DNA of 64,000 nucleotides from Aspidiotus rigidus. Lineage: Eukaryota > Arthropoda > Insecta > Hemiptera > Diaspididae. Both the position numbers and the translations under genes were made by a program. Below, piece by piece: positions 31,754-44,645 of this stretch. The stretch lies in assembly GCA_035079385.1 (NCBI GenBank), contig JAVHKY010000043.1, positions 558,001 to 622,000 on the forward strand, given 5' to 3'. The notes under the pieces were generated by a model. That model worked only from the letters and a program-made list of their open reading frames with translations, ran no database searches and had not been told where the DNA came from. The stretch's first letter is position 1. Each line of letters begins with the position of its first letter.

Positions 31754-31880
31754 AAGATAATAAAATTGATATTCGCTGAGAAACAAGACAAAGAAGTTCA
31801 AGGAACATTGAAAATTATAGGTACCTACTCAACTATTCACCTAATCTCAGAAAAGAATGGACGTGCTCAGCTTCAGATAA

Positions 31881-32649
31881 TCCACTAGCAGTGACGGACT
31901 TAGCTTCCCCGCGGACACAAGCACACTCTCGCCAGCGGACACACAACTTTTTTCCATGCGCTCCCAAATGTCCTCAACATCAGCCGCCCCTTCTCGTATT
32001 ATTATATGACGTAATCGTACGGAATACAAAAATTTGGTTACAATAACGAAATATTTATCGAATAATATGTTAATAGTAATTATGCTACTCGCGTGTTACG
32101 AATTACAATTTTTCTTTCGCGCTTTACTTTCGGCAAATTTATTGGTTATGGTACTATCATAATTAAGGGAAAGTGCAATCTCTGATTCAATACATAGAAT
32201 TGCTAGAGCCTGCAATCTGTCCTGTTCAGTTTTATTTCTTAAATAATCTTTTATTCTCTTCAGTACACTAAAAGTCCTTTCCGCTGAATAGTTTGTTGCT
32301 GGAGTACACAAACATATTTTAAAAATGATGTCGATGATCGGGTAAACTAAATTTAATTTCGAGTTGATAAACCACTTATAGAATTGTCTTTGGTACTTCA
32401 ATTTTTTTATCTTCTTTATTTAGATAAGCAACAAACTGTTTTAGCTCATCTTTGAGTTCACGGATGACGAAGAATCGAAGATACCTACATAATATTTTGG
32501 TTGCTGTAATTTGCTTATTCAACTCTCACACAGCTGACTGACTCATTTTTTTTTATACATTCAAAAATTTTGCGCGCGCGGACATTTTGGCGCGTGGACA
32601 CAAGCAGTCGCATGTAATGATTGTACCTTAATCCATCACTGTCCACTAG
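31881..32649 (-). mobile_element. Internally deleted hAT transposon with perfect 8-bp TSD
   Basis: The element spans 31889-32641 (753 bp). Ends are CAGTGACGGACTTA and TAATCCATCACTG, imperfect TIRs with the CAGTG start typical of hAT. The flanks are perfect 8-bp duplications TCCACTAG at 31881-31888 and 32642-32649, the hAT signature length. Subterminal GGACACAAGCA motifs occur near both ends. Only the C-terminal part of the transposase is retained. Confidence 0.9.
32096..32480 (-). pseudogene. hAT transposase C-terminal dimerisation-domain fragment
   Basis: The open piece 32096-32401 encodes the hAT C-terminal dimerisation signature: P.TNYSAERTFSVLKRIK.YLRN and ..R...LA.L.IE. Upstream on the minus strand (32400-32450) a further segment of transposase-like sequence (DELKQFVAYLNKEDK) continues in another frame, so there is at least one frameshift. 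The N-terminal zinc finger and catalytic core are deleted. Similarity is to the ZMYM1-like/zf-BED hAT group, by recognition only. Confidence 0.8.
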
Positions 32650-32699
32650 GTACAACTTGACCAAACTTTCCAAGAATACAACCGGTTGTTCTTGAGGAC

Positions 32700-32870
32700 A
32701 TGCGTGGACAAAAAAAATTTTTATTACATATATATAAGGAAACCTGAAATTTTTATGTTAGTTTCAGGATAATCTAGGACCTCTAAAACGTCGAGAAAAT
32801 TCTTCCCCGGGCTTTGCCGTCAATATTGTGTTGAGAGCAATACCTGACTTTTCGTTCAAAAAAATGTAAA
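32700..32870 (+). repeat. Dispersed repeat family A, copy (TATAAGGAAACCTGAAATTT)
   Basis: Shares ordered blocks with 46346-46506 and 44550-44645: ATATAAGGAAACCTGAAATTT, GTTAGTT, ATCTAGGACC, CTAAAACGTCGAGAAAATTC, then a CCC-rich box and TAATACCT(C)ACTTTTC. Confidence 0.65.
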
Positions 32871-32939
32871 ACGCTTACCTGCGCAGCAGCGTTTAATCTT
32901 TATCGGCTTTTCATCTCTAAATTTAACCACCCAACTTAA

Positions 32940-33060
32940 TTCAACTATGTAGGTACTTGTAGTAATTGAAAATATACGTAGGTAGCTATGTTTTAAATCC
33001 ATCAATCACTTTGAACGTGAATGTTAGAAGTTTTAATTTTTCTATCTTGTGTGGTTGATC
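32940..33060 (+). repeat. Diverged direct repeat, copy 2
   Basis: Second copy of the sequence at 31515-31620. Confidence 0.6.
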
Positions 33061-33540
33061 ATTAAGAATGCTTCTATAGCCAGTATATGCTGTGCGCATA
33101 TACAAATAACAATTGAAAGGACTCAAATACATCGATGAATTAATCTATTTATCTCGATAAGTACTCGAAAACCATTCACCTAAATTAACCCAAAATTTCT
33201 CTTTGACAACATCAAGCACTGTGCAACATGGTGCAGTTGTATAAAGACAGTTGGTTTGATAATTTTAGTGTTAAGAGCAAAGTCCGAAATTGTACAATTT
33301 GGGAATTGCAGAGGGAATTTTTTACAATTTGCGAAGTGCCTGAGAGCAAAACGGGAAACGCACATTAATAATGTACAGAACGCAAATTGTATACCTGTTT
33401 TGTACAAAGCTGCAAATCTCAATAATTCTGTACAAAATTGGTGTACAAAGTCCAGAATCATCTTAGAAGGTTTTATTTAAACTGTGTGAGATGTTCTAAC
33501 GAGTAAAAAAAATGATGACACGCGTTGTGAGGTTGGCGGA
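33061..33540. other. Intergenic, no supported gene
   Basis: A Phe/Cys-rich minus frame (33180-33461) and its plus mirror arise from repeated CAATTTG/GTACAAA words; neither resembles a protein domain. Confidence 0.4.
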
Positions 33541-35535
33541 AACAGTGCAGGAACAAGTACCAGTAATCATCCTGAAAATGATGATTTAGACACAGGTATA
33601 AGAAAGAGAAGAAAAAATTGAATTAAACTTGACGAGTAAAATAATAAGACAAAAAATCAGGGAACATCGAAAAAATAGAGATGAACTAGTAATAGAAGAA
33701 ATCCTGGAAAATACAAAAAGTACGAAAGAAATAAAAAAGCATATGTCACTGGGAAAGAACTTGATAACCTACCTTCAGGACAATGATGGATGCAAAATTT
33801 ATAATAGAAATGGAATAAATAAAGTAGCCACGGAGTTTTACTCTAATCTTTATACAGGTTGTGAAAGCAATCACACTAGAGGTCAAAATAAATCAGATTA
33901 TAACGTAGGGGGAATAGAGGTGGACGGTCAGAATCTGAATCCAGTCTTAGAAGCAGAACCAGAGTTTTTAGAAGAAGAAATAGAGGTAATAATAAGCAAA
34001 CTAAAAACAAAAAGAGCACCGGGTCACGACAATATTAGGAATGAACATCTAAAATATGGGGGGAAGACCTTAATTAGAGAAATAACAAAATTATTTAATA
34101 AATTACTTGAAGAACAAAAAATAGTCGAAGATTGGAGGAGAGCGGATATAATTATATTACATAAAAAAGGAAACAAACACGATATAAAAAACTACAGGCC
34201 CCTAAGTTTATCACCTGTAATAGCAAAAGTGTTCTCAAGAGCAATAGGAAATAAGAGTTAGTGAAAGGTTAATGGAACAACAAACTGATGTTCAGGCTGG
34301 ATTCAGAAAAAGGTATTCAACTATAGACCACTTACAAGCAATAAATCAGATTATAGAAAAATCGAATGAATATCAAATAAATCTACAGATAGTAATGATC
34401 GGCTACAAAAAGCTTTTGATTCAGTGGACAACCTCTACTTAATTGAATCACTCAAAAAACAAGGGTTACCAAAAGTATACATGAACATAATATCAGACAT
34501 GTACACCAATAACATGGCTAGAATAAAAACAGACAAGGTAGGACCGTATTTCAAGATAAGAAGGGGAGTAAGGCAGGGAGACCCGTTGTCGTCCATCTTG
34601 TTTATTTGCATGCTAGAAGAAATTTTCAAGAAGTTAGACTGGGAGTCGAAAGGGATAAAAATAAACGGAAAAAATTTAAGTAAGCTGAGATTTGCTGATG
34701 ATGTAATACTGTTTGAAGAAGAAAAAACAAAAATAGACGAGATGATGGAAGAACTTGATAAGGAAGGGAGGAAAGGAGGACTAGAGATGAACCTAGGAAA
34801 AACTGAAAGACTGGTTCCAGATAATGAGGAGAACTGTAAAGCAGAACTAGAAGTAGACAAATTAAATAGAGTTACAGAGACTATTTACTTAGGCCAAACA
34901 ATCAGCTTTAACAAAAGATTAGAAAAAGAAATAAATAGGAGAACAACTTTGGCTTGGAACAAATTTTGGAGTTTGAAATGCGTATTTAAAGGTCCCTACA
35001 GAAATCATCAGAAAAGTAAAATATTTAATAGTTGTATTCTCCCAACCATGACATATGGAGCGCAAACCTGGGCATTAACAGAAAAACAAGAAAACAAGAT
35101 TAAAGTAACACAGAACAGAATGGAACGCTCAATCTTAGGAATAAAAATTAGAGATAAAATACCATTGAGAACAATAAAAAGAAAATTAGAAGGAAACGAA
35201 GATGCCATCAAAGTAACACGCAGAAGAAAATGGGATTGGGCAGGTCATGTATCAAGGATGGACGACAACAGGTGGGCTTATAGAACTACTTTTTGGCAGC
35301 CTTATAGTAGAAGAAAAAAGGGAAGACAGAAAACTAGGTGGAGAAAAGACTTCGATGACTTCCTAAGAAACCCCGGCCCTATTTCACAGGGTGGCTAAAG
35401 ATAGGTCGGAATGGAACAGACTGAGGGAGGCCTTTGCCCACAAACAGGGCCAGCGATGAGACGAGTTCGATCTGTAGGAAATAAAGAATAATTGTACATA
35501 AAATATCGCTAATAAAGGCTATTATTAGTATTATT

Positions 35536-35585
<50 letters not shown>
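33540..35585 (+). pseudogene. 5'-truncated, frameshifted RTE-like LINE
   Basis: Two open blocks, 33629-34261 and 34424-35398, are linked by a third frame (about 34250-34405). This indicates at least two frameshifts, one near 34250 and one near 34405. Block 1 has RT fingers (RAPGHDNIRNEHLKYGG, DWRRADIIILHKKG, KNYRPLSLSP). The middle frame has QAGFRKRYSTIDHL. Block 2 has the palm (RQGDPLSSILF, FADDVILF), an ILPTMTYGAQTWALT segment, and a C-terminal WDWAGHVSRMDDNRW..R module typical of RTE-type ORFs. The endonuclease is absent. The 3' end is GCTAATAAAGGC followed by a (TTA)n tail (35518-35585). Confidence 0.8.
35518..35585. repeat. (TTA)n tract, LINE 3' tail
   Basis: An uninterrupted TTA/TAT run directly after the LINE 3' end, consistent with microsatellite tails of RTE-type elements. 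Confidence 0.85.
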
Positions 35586-35586
<1 letters not shown>

Positions 35587-35897
35587 AGAAAGAAGCTGCG
35601 TAACCGAATCAAACGGAACCAGGAACAAGCTTTCAAAAGCTTACAAAATATTATTGGTGAGTGCACGTTGCATTCATCTGGCCTATTACGACCTCGACTT
35701 ACAGCATTAGGATTACCTACTGATGTCCTCGTTTTTTGTGCACATTGAAGGTGTTGTGATGGAAAATTTATTATTATTATTACAAATTACAAAATAATAA
35801 TGAGTTCTTCTCGATTACCGGTACACAATCATGTCTACCAACACAAGTGTACGTATGCACGCCGCACGGAACAACGTATTATGCATAGAAGTATTAG

Positions 35898-36241
35898 TAA
35901 GGAACTATATAAGATAGGTATGCGCAAGTGATAAGAAAGGGATTATCGCCATGTTGATAAAGTCGAAGGATGAGCAGTTTTAGAAGATTTCAGGAGGGCC
36001 GTGTGAGAAAAATTTAAATGTCAAACATTGAATTTTGGTTAATTAGAAAGATTATATCGATGAAAACAAGAAATCAGGGAATTTCCTTCATTTTTTGTAG
36101 TTTAAATTCTTGTATTCGATGTTTGACGCTTAAAATTCTCTTAGGATAGTAGGTACTCAGATTGCTCCTCCGTCGACTTTATCAGTGTGGTGACAATCCT
36201 ATTCTTATCACTTGCGCATACCTATCTTATATAGTTCCTTA
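35898..36241. mobile_element. MITE, 340 bp, TA-flanked, near full-length hairpin
   Basis: Element 35900-36239. Ends AGGAACTATATAAGATAGG and the complement are matched for about 40 bp perfectly and about 85 bp imperfectly (through GCGCAAGTGATAAGA and TGATAAAGTCGA). Inner arms also pair (TGTCAAACATTGAAT with ATTCGATGTTTGACG). TA dinucleotides flank both ends, pointing to a Tc1/mariner-type origin. Confidence 0.85.
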
Positions 36242-39200
36242 ATATTAGTGGGAGAGTTTACCAGAAAATGTGTAGCAGCAACGCGACACAATGCGCACTG
36301 ACATTATCGTTGTATATACGGCTGAATACGCAGCCAATTTTTTTGTAATTTCTCGACTAAATTTCATTCAAATTTTATCATCGACCAGCCATTGTTACTC
36401 CACGTTGAAAGACGAATTAAAAAAAAAAAGTAAGGCTGTAAATGGTGTCTTAAGCGAGATAAGTTACGAGCGTCCCAAATTTTCAGATAGAAAAATGAGA
36501 AATGAAAAATTAAGAATGAAAGATCCGCCGTCAAACACATACCGGTCGGCGGCAATACCGGAAAAACGCAATTGCGAAAGTAGTACCGACCATGTGATTT
36601 CCCTATAAGAGAAGTTCGCCCTTCATTTGCCCAAAAGTAATACCTAAATTACTGTTTTCCAGGTTTTGTGTGCGATTAAAGCTCATTGTCAGAATTGTTA
36701 ATTTCAAGCGATAAATTTTTCTGATACCTTTCGTAGGGTAAGGATCAGATTTGCATCAATACAAAGAAGAAAGAGGAAAAATAACTCGGTAATTTCATGA
36801 CCTCGAAATTACGCATTAATTCTGTAAACTACAGAATTTCGCTCAACCCTCATAGCTATATTGCACTACTAAGGAACTTTTCTCATTACGTTGAAAGTTA
36901 ATAACATCAAATTATACATCCGATTTTTAAGACGACTACCGTACTAACATCTGTAGGTAGTATTTTGTCCTCTCGTCCACCTTCTTCATTTGTACCTATG
37001 ACTGTCTGATGATGCGTTCTGTACGCGTATTATGCAGTCACAACGTTTCTGTAAATTTCTCTTACTATGATTCGCAAAGACGATTTCCTCTCTTTAATAC
37101 ATGAAGTTATAAGCAAATGAAAATATTCTTCAATTCGAATATTTCACAGGAAATACTCACATATTTCTCTTTAAAATTGCACGTGCACAACTTCAGATAC
37201 GGTAGGTCGCTACAATATATCAAGTTTCTGTATCAATCAAAACGTTTTTTCTAAAAAATTACCTCCGAACAAATTCATACATACCTACATTACATTATAT
37301 AAATTCAAAATTTAGAAAATTGTACAGATATATTCTTAAAACTATGAAACACAAAGAAGAAATTTTCCTGCTAATTTTTCAAAATCCAAGCGGGTATAAT
37401 ACCTATCGCATTCGGTAAAAGCCTCATAAAAGGAAATGCGGCTAGGAGAAACTCTGCCGTTTCTTCTATCAGGGCCAATCGGCCATCAACGATAAACACT
37501 AATAATTATATCGAGCTCACCTTAAATATAGTTTCGAATTTTCATTGACCTAATTAACGAACACAGCAGTTATCCAGAAATTTTTCCTCTTTTTTTTTTC
37601 GTTTTACTTGTTTTTCTGAAATCTTTGTCAGAAATTTTCTACTCTCATTCGCTCATATCAAATCCGAAAATAATTTAACGTGACGATCTTTTCGAGGGTT
37701 TTATATAAATTAGGACCCGTATCTGCACCGTTTAACGAAAAAAATATCCGCCTTCGTGTCATTTCCAAAAAGACACGGGCTCATCAATTTCTGGAGCGGT
37801 TTCGTAAACAATTTAATGACTTCGATACTGAAGCAAGCAATCTCTTCTTATCTTCGTGAACGTACTTGGGTCGTTTGCATAAATTACATATTCCCCTTTA
37901 ATTGCCGAGCGCGCTAAAAACAACACTCCAACGCGGTCACGAGGGTATTTGTATAGCTAATTACCTAACAAATCTTTTACAACTTTTAGTTACGATATAA
38001 CTTTTGTTACAGATACGGCAAAAGAACATTCGTGTTAGAACGGCACACCCTTACCACGAAATCATCACGAAAAAGTCGAATTTATGCGTTTGCGCAATTA
38101 TTGCGGCTGTATTACAGTATAATAATTGTAATGAATATTACGTATATCCATTCAAAAAATATAATCAACGTGGCTTGTGCACAAAAACTATACATTCTAG
38201 ATTAATTTAATAGAAGATGAGGAGGAGGTTATAGATCAGATCTGTGCGTGTGAGAGGCAAAGAACCCGCTGCGCCACTCAAAATTTCACTGGGTCCCTCA
38301 AGATGGACAGGAACAGCTAGATCAAAGAAATGAAAAATAAACATGAATGAGAACGAAAAGTCAGATTTTAAAATAGGCGGATAAAAATATTAGAAATACT
38401 CCAATAAATTCCGTTAAAATTCTGTCGTAGCATTTATGCGTCGAAAAACAACACCTGAACGAACGCTTTTCAGAGAGTGCCTATCTGATTAATAAGAAAG
38501 AATTAAAACGTATTTTGGTTGCCGCAATTTCATACACGAAAATTGTGGCAACCAAAGCACGTTTTAATTTTTTTGAGTATTTAAATGTTTGCCACGGAGA
38601 AAGACTCTTATTTACTATCAGATTAAGTCCACCTTCAAGAAGGGTAGAGCGAACACTGTTGCAGAACTGTTGCGTTGTAATAAAAGAAGGCGTATGTGTA
38701 TGTCACAGTACATTAAAATGAAGGATCCGTGAATCTACAGGATTTCACGCGCGTATCATTCATGTATTTGAGCGTTTTTTATAGGCAGGTACCTACCAGT
38801 GAACTCGATTCTCCTAATCTCCTGCATGACACTGATTGCGGAATGCGCGCTGAACGAAGAAAAGAGAAAGAAAGAAAATAATATTCCGTTCTATGGGGCC
38901 AAGTTTTCTGTAATAAAAACGAATCGATATAAGATCGATACCTTCTAGAAAAATGTAAACAACTCCCCATAAGAAAAAAAAGAGCACTTGGTAATTGTCG
39001 AATGTATTCTTAAAAATAAATATTTAACGAATGAAATGGCTAGTACGTACGAGATGAGATGTAGGAACGTCCAGCTTTCGATCAAGACCCTTTTGAGCGT
39101 CCTATGTTAGATATGTGGTGAGAAAGAAGATGTGATCACATGGATACCGTACTACGGGAGTGGAGTTCTTACATCAGACTTGGTTAAACTTCCGTTATAA

Positions 39201-40767
39201 TTTCGTCTAAAAATGACTAGCAGTCGAAAATTCCTTGCACATAGGTTTCCTTTTTGCCTCGATTAACACAGTTAATGAGGGCAAACCCGAGCAGTTAATA
39301 AAGTAGGTGAGTTTTGTACTTGCCGGGTATTTATGTATAAGAACACATTTTTCGAGGGATGTTTACCGTTAAACGTTTCATCCATATAGTGGTCTACAAC
39401 CTATACAACTACACTATATAAAAAACATTACAAAACACAGATAAGTGAGTGTCTACGCTGATTAGAAACAAATTCATTCATTGAGAAAAAAAAATTAGTC
39501 TATGTTTACAAGGACGATAATACTCGTATATAATCATAATGCAGTTTTGCATACTACAGTATTTCTAATTATCTTGTAAAACATTACGATCCTCTCGTAG
39601 TGATTAATGTGTATAACATTATAGTGTGTTGAAAAGAACGTTGTTGCTATCATTGCGCCTAAACCAGGGAAACGCGACAAAGAAACATATTTATAGACTG
39701 TATACAAGTAGCCTATAGTACAGGCGTATTTAATCGAGACCGCTCTGCTTATAGACTGTACTTATACCTACTGTAAGCCCACCCTCATGAACTTTTTCAA
39801 ACTTAATTACGTTAGTGTCGAAGTCGTTAAGCTCTTAATTTATGTGCTACGCCTACCTACACGAAATTTAAAATTATGTGGTCCAGTACATTGCCATTAT
39901 ATGCGTAACTGTGCTCCATTATAGCACTACAGGAAAACCACAAAGAAGAGCTACGTGCGTATTCTCGTGCGTGCCTTCCGTACAGGCGAGATCGCATCCG
40001 TTGCGCTTATACGTAAAAACACGCCGTAGTCGATTTCTCGTGACGACGACAACCACGATGACGATGACGCAAATGAAGCGGAGGAGTCGAAGGGGCAATT
40101 ACACGTACGCGTAAATTATGTTACATCAATGGTGGTGTATATACGAGTAGGTATACACATATAACAAGTTGATAAAGCGAATTCGAATCTCTTAACTTTC
40201 TCCTCACCTTTCCAAAAGGAAAGACCAGAAATCGTTAGGTATTGTTAGTTTGTTTTTACTTACTTCATTCCGACAACTTTTGCAAACTTTTTATACCAAC
40301 GTAATTTAGGATACGAATTGTTTTCACGCGCTTTCAAGCGTATCTTTAATGTTCGATTTGTGTTACCTTAACAACAGCTAGGATTTACGCTTCGCTATTC
40401 TACGTACGTAGGTAATAAATGACTTTCGAGAACTTTTTAGCTTACGAGAATTAAAATAAAACGAGAGAAGTTTAAAACGTTACTCGTATACACTATACAC
40501 ACGAGTTGGTAGTATTTGTTGTATTTCTCAACCGTTTAAAAGATTATTTTCGATAAATGGATTATGCAAACCTCAAAACCATCGGAGATTTTTCTTTTAC
40601 TAGATAGCCGATTTGAAATATGTACATACAAATAAGATTATCTCAACGAGATTTAAACCGAAAATTGTTCTTGTATTTTCATCTCATGGAATGCTCCACT
40701 TGTTTTTGTGTTTTTGTTTCCTTGGCTCACGAGTATTGCTCAAAAAACTTACATGCAACGCGACGTG

Positions 40768-40770
<3 letters not shown>
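36242..40770. other. Long AT-rich intergenic stretch
   Basis: No gene supported. A block near 37165-37245 (TTGCACGTGCACAACTTCAGATACGG..CTACAATAT) recurs at 46255-46315, so an old dispersed repeat is present. A 78-codon frame at 39878-40114 has a hydrophobic start but no further support. Confidence 0.5.

Positions 40771-40811
<41 letters not shown>
40771..40811. repeat. (CT)n microsatellite, about 40 bp
   Basis: Perfect dinucleotide tract. Confidence 0.9.
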
Positions 40812-40815
<4 letters not shown>

Positions 40816-40869
40816 TGGTTCACTCAAGGCTTTCTGCCCTCCCTCACCCTGGTTTTTGGTATCTGTTAA

Positions 40870-41343
40870 CAGTGACCGTCGCGTTTTTAAACGGAATCTA
40901 AAAAAAAAGAAAAATTGTAAACTTGCCTCTCTCCAGAGTTCTAAAGCTATGACTGAGAAAAAAGACTGTGCGGGATATAAAATAGTCCAACAATTCCAGC
41001 CGCGAATCATCAATTACAGCGAAGTTGAGTTTGATCCAGCCTGATGAGGTGAACCTGTTGGAGAAAGGGTTGAAATTTGGCCTCCCCACTCTTAAGAACG
41101 AAGGGACCCTCGCTGATGTTGCGGCTGACTTGATAATCAAGATTGGATCTGGTGTGAAGATCTAAAAAAAGTGCGCAGAAATGGTATGCAGTACCCCCCT
41201 TCCTTGTGTAGATAATACTCGTAGTGAAGGTCAGGGAGGATGGATTAATCCTTACTAAGGCAGATAAAAGTAATGCTGTAGTAATTATGGAGAAGTCCTC
41301 CTATGTTTTCGGTGTTTATGATGTGCTCAAACAATGTGGGGCC
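40870..41343 (+). pseudogene. Penelope-like element fragment, N-terminal part of the RT ORF
   Basis: Three frames in succession give Penelope-type motifs: a segment ending RIINYSEVEF (to about 41034), then PDEVNLLEKGLKFGLP (41040-41090), and later LTKADKSNAVVIMEKSSY (41245-41305). The last is the conserved KADKGN.VVIM block preceding the RT core. Stops and frameshifts separate them, and the catalytic RT and GIY-YIG parts are missing. Confidence 0.7.
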
Positions 41344-42367
41344 AAAGAAAATAGCCTTTCAAATTAATACGTTCTTGTATGTTACAATTATGGTTGATCA
41401 TATTGATACAACAGTTGTACTGTACACGAGAGTAGCGAAATATTAAAACCACATTAATTGAAGCCGCTAAGATCTTTCGGTTAAACAACCATCCTCCGAG
41501 AGTCCGAGCACGAACGAAAGCGACTAATCCAACAACAACGAAGACAGAGAAACCAATTTGAGGATCATGATTGAACCAGCCTGTGAAGATGGGATTGGTC
41601 GGTGAATGGAAGTTCGATAAAGGAACTTTCGAAAGTACTGATTTTAAAATCAGATGGTGAAAAACGCAAAGTGTTTCTTATTAGACTGACCGAAAGATTT
41701 ATTAACACGACTATAATACACTTTACAAAAATGCGCGGGCAATAATTTTGCGGTAAACTTTATGATTAAAATTTCTAAGTTAACACTAAGGGCTAAGTGG
41801 TTCGCGGTGAGTAGAAAAAAGTGATCTCTCTAGAGGAGACGAAATGGAATATATACTCTTAATTCTAACGGTATACGGTGAGGTACAGTGGGGATAATTT
41901 AGGGAATGGCTAAATTACAATATTTGAAATTTGCAATTGAAGCAAAAGACGACAATTATTTGGTACAGTTAACGGTGAATTATTTACCTTTGCCGATTTT
42001 CTATTCGGTCTGAAGTACTTGAAAGATAAACATCGAGAATATTTTCAAATAAATTTATATGAACGCATCCAAAGCAAATTAACATCAAATGATGACGATA
42101 ATACTTTAGAAATAGGTAGGTGTGTATAAAATGTTGAACAGTATCCAAAAATAAAATTAATTCTGTTGAGCAAATAATAATCACGATGATATTTTACAAT
42201 CGGAAGAAGTCAATCATTGTTCGTTCCAATTTTCGTTAATAAATGGATAAAAAAATCAGAAAAAGTTAATCTTTGTTATTATCAAAGTCAAGCAGAAAAT
42301 ATTAAAAATCAGAAAAACTCAATCGTCGTTATTATAAAAATACAGTCGAGCAGGAAATATTGAAATA
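41344..42367. other. Intergenic, possible Penelope end remnant
   Basis: No gene. A GAAGTTC/GAACTTTC hairpin followed by GAAAGTACT near 41608-41640 resembles the stem II-GAAA-stem III half of a hammerhead-like Penelope end, but no clean CTGATGA box is present. Confidence 0.35.
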
Positions 42368-42556
42368 TCAGTCTTTGTGATTATCACATGTACGTCCGGG
42401 ATGGCAGGCCAAATTGCACCCCAACCCCTGTTTGTTAAAGGCACATCTTTTGGAGGTGCAATTTGTACGGCACGAGCACTTACGGTACCCCTGCCCAGTG
42501 CCCACTGAGTTCAGACGCACGAGCTCGCGCAAGGAGTACTCCGTGTTAGCGCCCAT
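42368..42556 (-). pseudogene. Cysteine-rich tail of a Ginger/KRBA2-like integrase transposon
   Basis: A 62-codon minus frame begins with a SLRELVRLNS segment, then GTGQG and a dense cysteine array (KCSCRTNC, SKRCAF, GCNLACH, TCDNH). This arrangement closes the C-terminus of KRBA2-like integrase proteins encoded by insect mobile elements. The DDE core is not adjacent. I infer a solitary C-terminal relic; a host exon with a CXC-like array is the alternative. Confidence 0.55.
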
Positions 42557-43300
42557 GTCATTGGCCTAATATAAAGTGTGCGTTTGTCTACTTATTTTCG
42601 CCCCTCAACAATATCAAACGTCTTCATGATTCAAACTTCACGTATACGAACTAGTTTCATCCATCACTCGAAAATGGTTATTGAACGCAATGAAGGAAAA
42701 AAATACGATTGGAAAAAAGAGAAAGAAAAATATTACGCAGGTCTTCAATTTACCACGATAATTCAATTGCTCGTCTCATAAAACCGTGAAAAAGAAGAAA
42801 AGGAAAAGTTGGAATGGATAAAATAAAGAAATATTATTTCTTTCAATCTCAATATTTCAGTTGCCGATTTGATAAAATCGGCTATTTGACGGATTCGGCG
42901 TAACATATATATTGGTAATACTCGTAATATTAATAATAAATATCTTACTACGATGGAAAAAATTGTACTCTTTCACCTCATGCCTATCGTTCACAAGTTG
43001 AACGAGCGAGATCGGGATTACTATATGAATAGAGAATGAAATGAAATTACTTGGAAAAATGAAAGCAAAAATGAAAATGAAAAAGACCAAGAATATTCAA
43101 ATACGAGGAGAAAGCGAGAAATAAAATCAAAGGTACAGAAACGGGCGAGATATACCGGCATCTTGGAACCAAACGAACGAAGTAAATCAAAAACAAATAT
43201 GGACTACGGAAAGAGCACTAAGGTAAAACTTCACAAGTAGGGTTGAAGAAATAGGCTGAAAACAGGATTAGGCAGTAAAAATATAACCGAAATGATAGAA
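42557..43300. other. Intergenic, AT-rich
   Basis: No coding or repeat boundary seen. Confidence 0.4.
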
Positions 43301-43309
43301 ACCTAAGCA

Positions 43310-43980
43310 ATACCCATCCTTACGTATTGTTTGAAATAATAAACTGGAATGATACAGAGCTGGAAGACCTAAAGAGGGAAAGTAGAGTACACATGACAAG
43401 GCAAAGAATGCTACAACTGCAAAACTGCCTTTGAGAGGTCAACACTACACAGATACAAAGCAGGTCGTGGAGTCACAAACCCTAAATGGTTGAGAAACCA
43501 CCAGGTAACTAATATTAGGTAATTTTTCCTGTAAATGCAATAAAGAGGAGCATTACACAAAGCGCTAAATACGAGAGAATATAAATATGACTACGGTGCG
43601 ACTAAGAGGAGTGTTAACTTAAAGAGGAATCCGGAAGAGAAAGAAAGGATATGGGGAAGCAAGATGAAAATATATTGGGAACACAATGGAAGGCAAAAGT
43701 ATTCCATGGAAAGTGCCCATATGAAGTGAACAAAAACGAGGTGGATCATGACGTGTCGCTCTTGTGGCTCAGAGACGGGTTTCTGTGTCCAGAAATGGAA
43801 GTTTTCTTCATGGCGCGGCGGTCCGAGACGGGGTAATCAAAATTAGAAACTATCAGAAATCTATATTGAAGGACAACGTGGTAAAAGAAAGCAAGAATAG
43901 AACATTTGGTAAACCAAGAGGGAACCCCAGAGCACATAATAAATGCATACAAGAGAATAGTTCAAAATGATTCTAAAGAA
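43310..43980 (+). pseudogene. Non-LTR retrotransposon C-terminal relic (R2/R4-like ORF tail)
   Basis: Broken plus-strand frames give IPILTY, NWNDTELEDLKRESRV, KTAFERSTLHRYKAGRGVTN, then (43651-43836) an HGKCPYEV and LLWLRDG..CPEMEVFFMA block, followed in another frame by IRNYQKSILKDN (about 43840-43880). In intact elements the order is the same: LTY..., W...EL..L.RK.R, ERL.LPR..GGRG, WLR.G.L..ETEGFI.A.QDQ..., RNYQK.I.KD. Several frameshifts; no RT domain retained. Confidence 0.6.
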
Positions 43981-44549
43981 AGACACGATTGAGTGTCACG
44001 AAAGTCGTCCACAGCACAATCCATAAAAATGGAAGATTCTTGAACAAGATAAACCGTACTGGAATATGAGCCAGTAAAAATTGCCCAAAATGATCACGTT
44101 GAAATACTGCGGGACCACATAATGCACTCATACAAAACAGTTCCCCACAACAGACCAGGCGTCGTTGTAAAGGATAAAGTGGTGAAAGCTGTACCAAACC
44201 AAAACAATATGATGAAAACGATCTAATATAAAACAAATAAATAATACTGAGAATTTGCCCCGGAAACGATGGAGATTGAGAACTACATAATAAAAGATAT
44301 CACCGTTAGGTCGCAACTAAACAAAGAGAGAAATAAAAAACACTCACGCAGTCGCGTGAGTAGTACACGACTTTTCTTCCCACAATGCAAGAAACATTGA
44401 GAGAGTCACTCCCTCTCTTTAAATTAAATACCAATGACCTGTCAATCATGTCAAACATTTGTAGAATAAACAATAAAACTCAGTTTATAAATTCTATCAC
44501 TACGATGTCACATCAACAGATAACAGAGTAAAGATACCTATAATCCAAT

Positions 44550-44645
44550 AAGGAAACCTGAATTTTGTTATAATTTAGGCTAAGAGTCATCTAAAACCTA
44601 CAAAACGTCTCCAGAAAAACCACTCCCCCTCCCCCTGTCCAAACT
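44550..44645 (+). repeat. Dispersed repeat family A, copy
   Basis: AATAAGGAAACCTGAATTTTG, a CTAAAACCTACAAAACGTCT block and a CCCCCTCCCCCTGTCC box, in the same order as at 32.7 and 46.35 kb. A TACCTCACTTTTCTAGCTAGAAAA..CGGTAAAA tail appears at 45030-45065. Confidence 0.55.
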
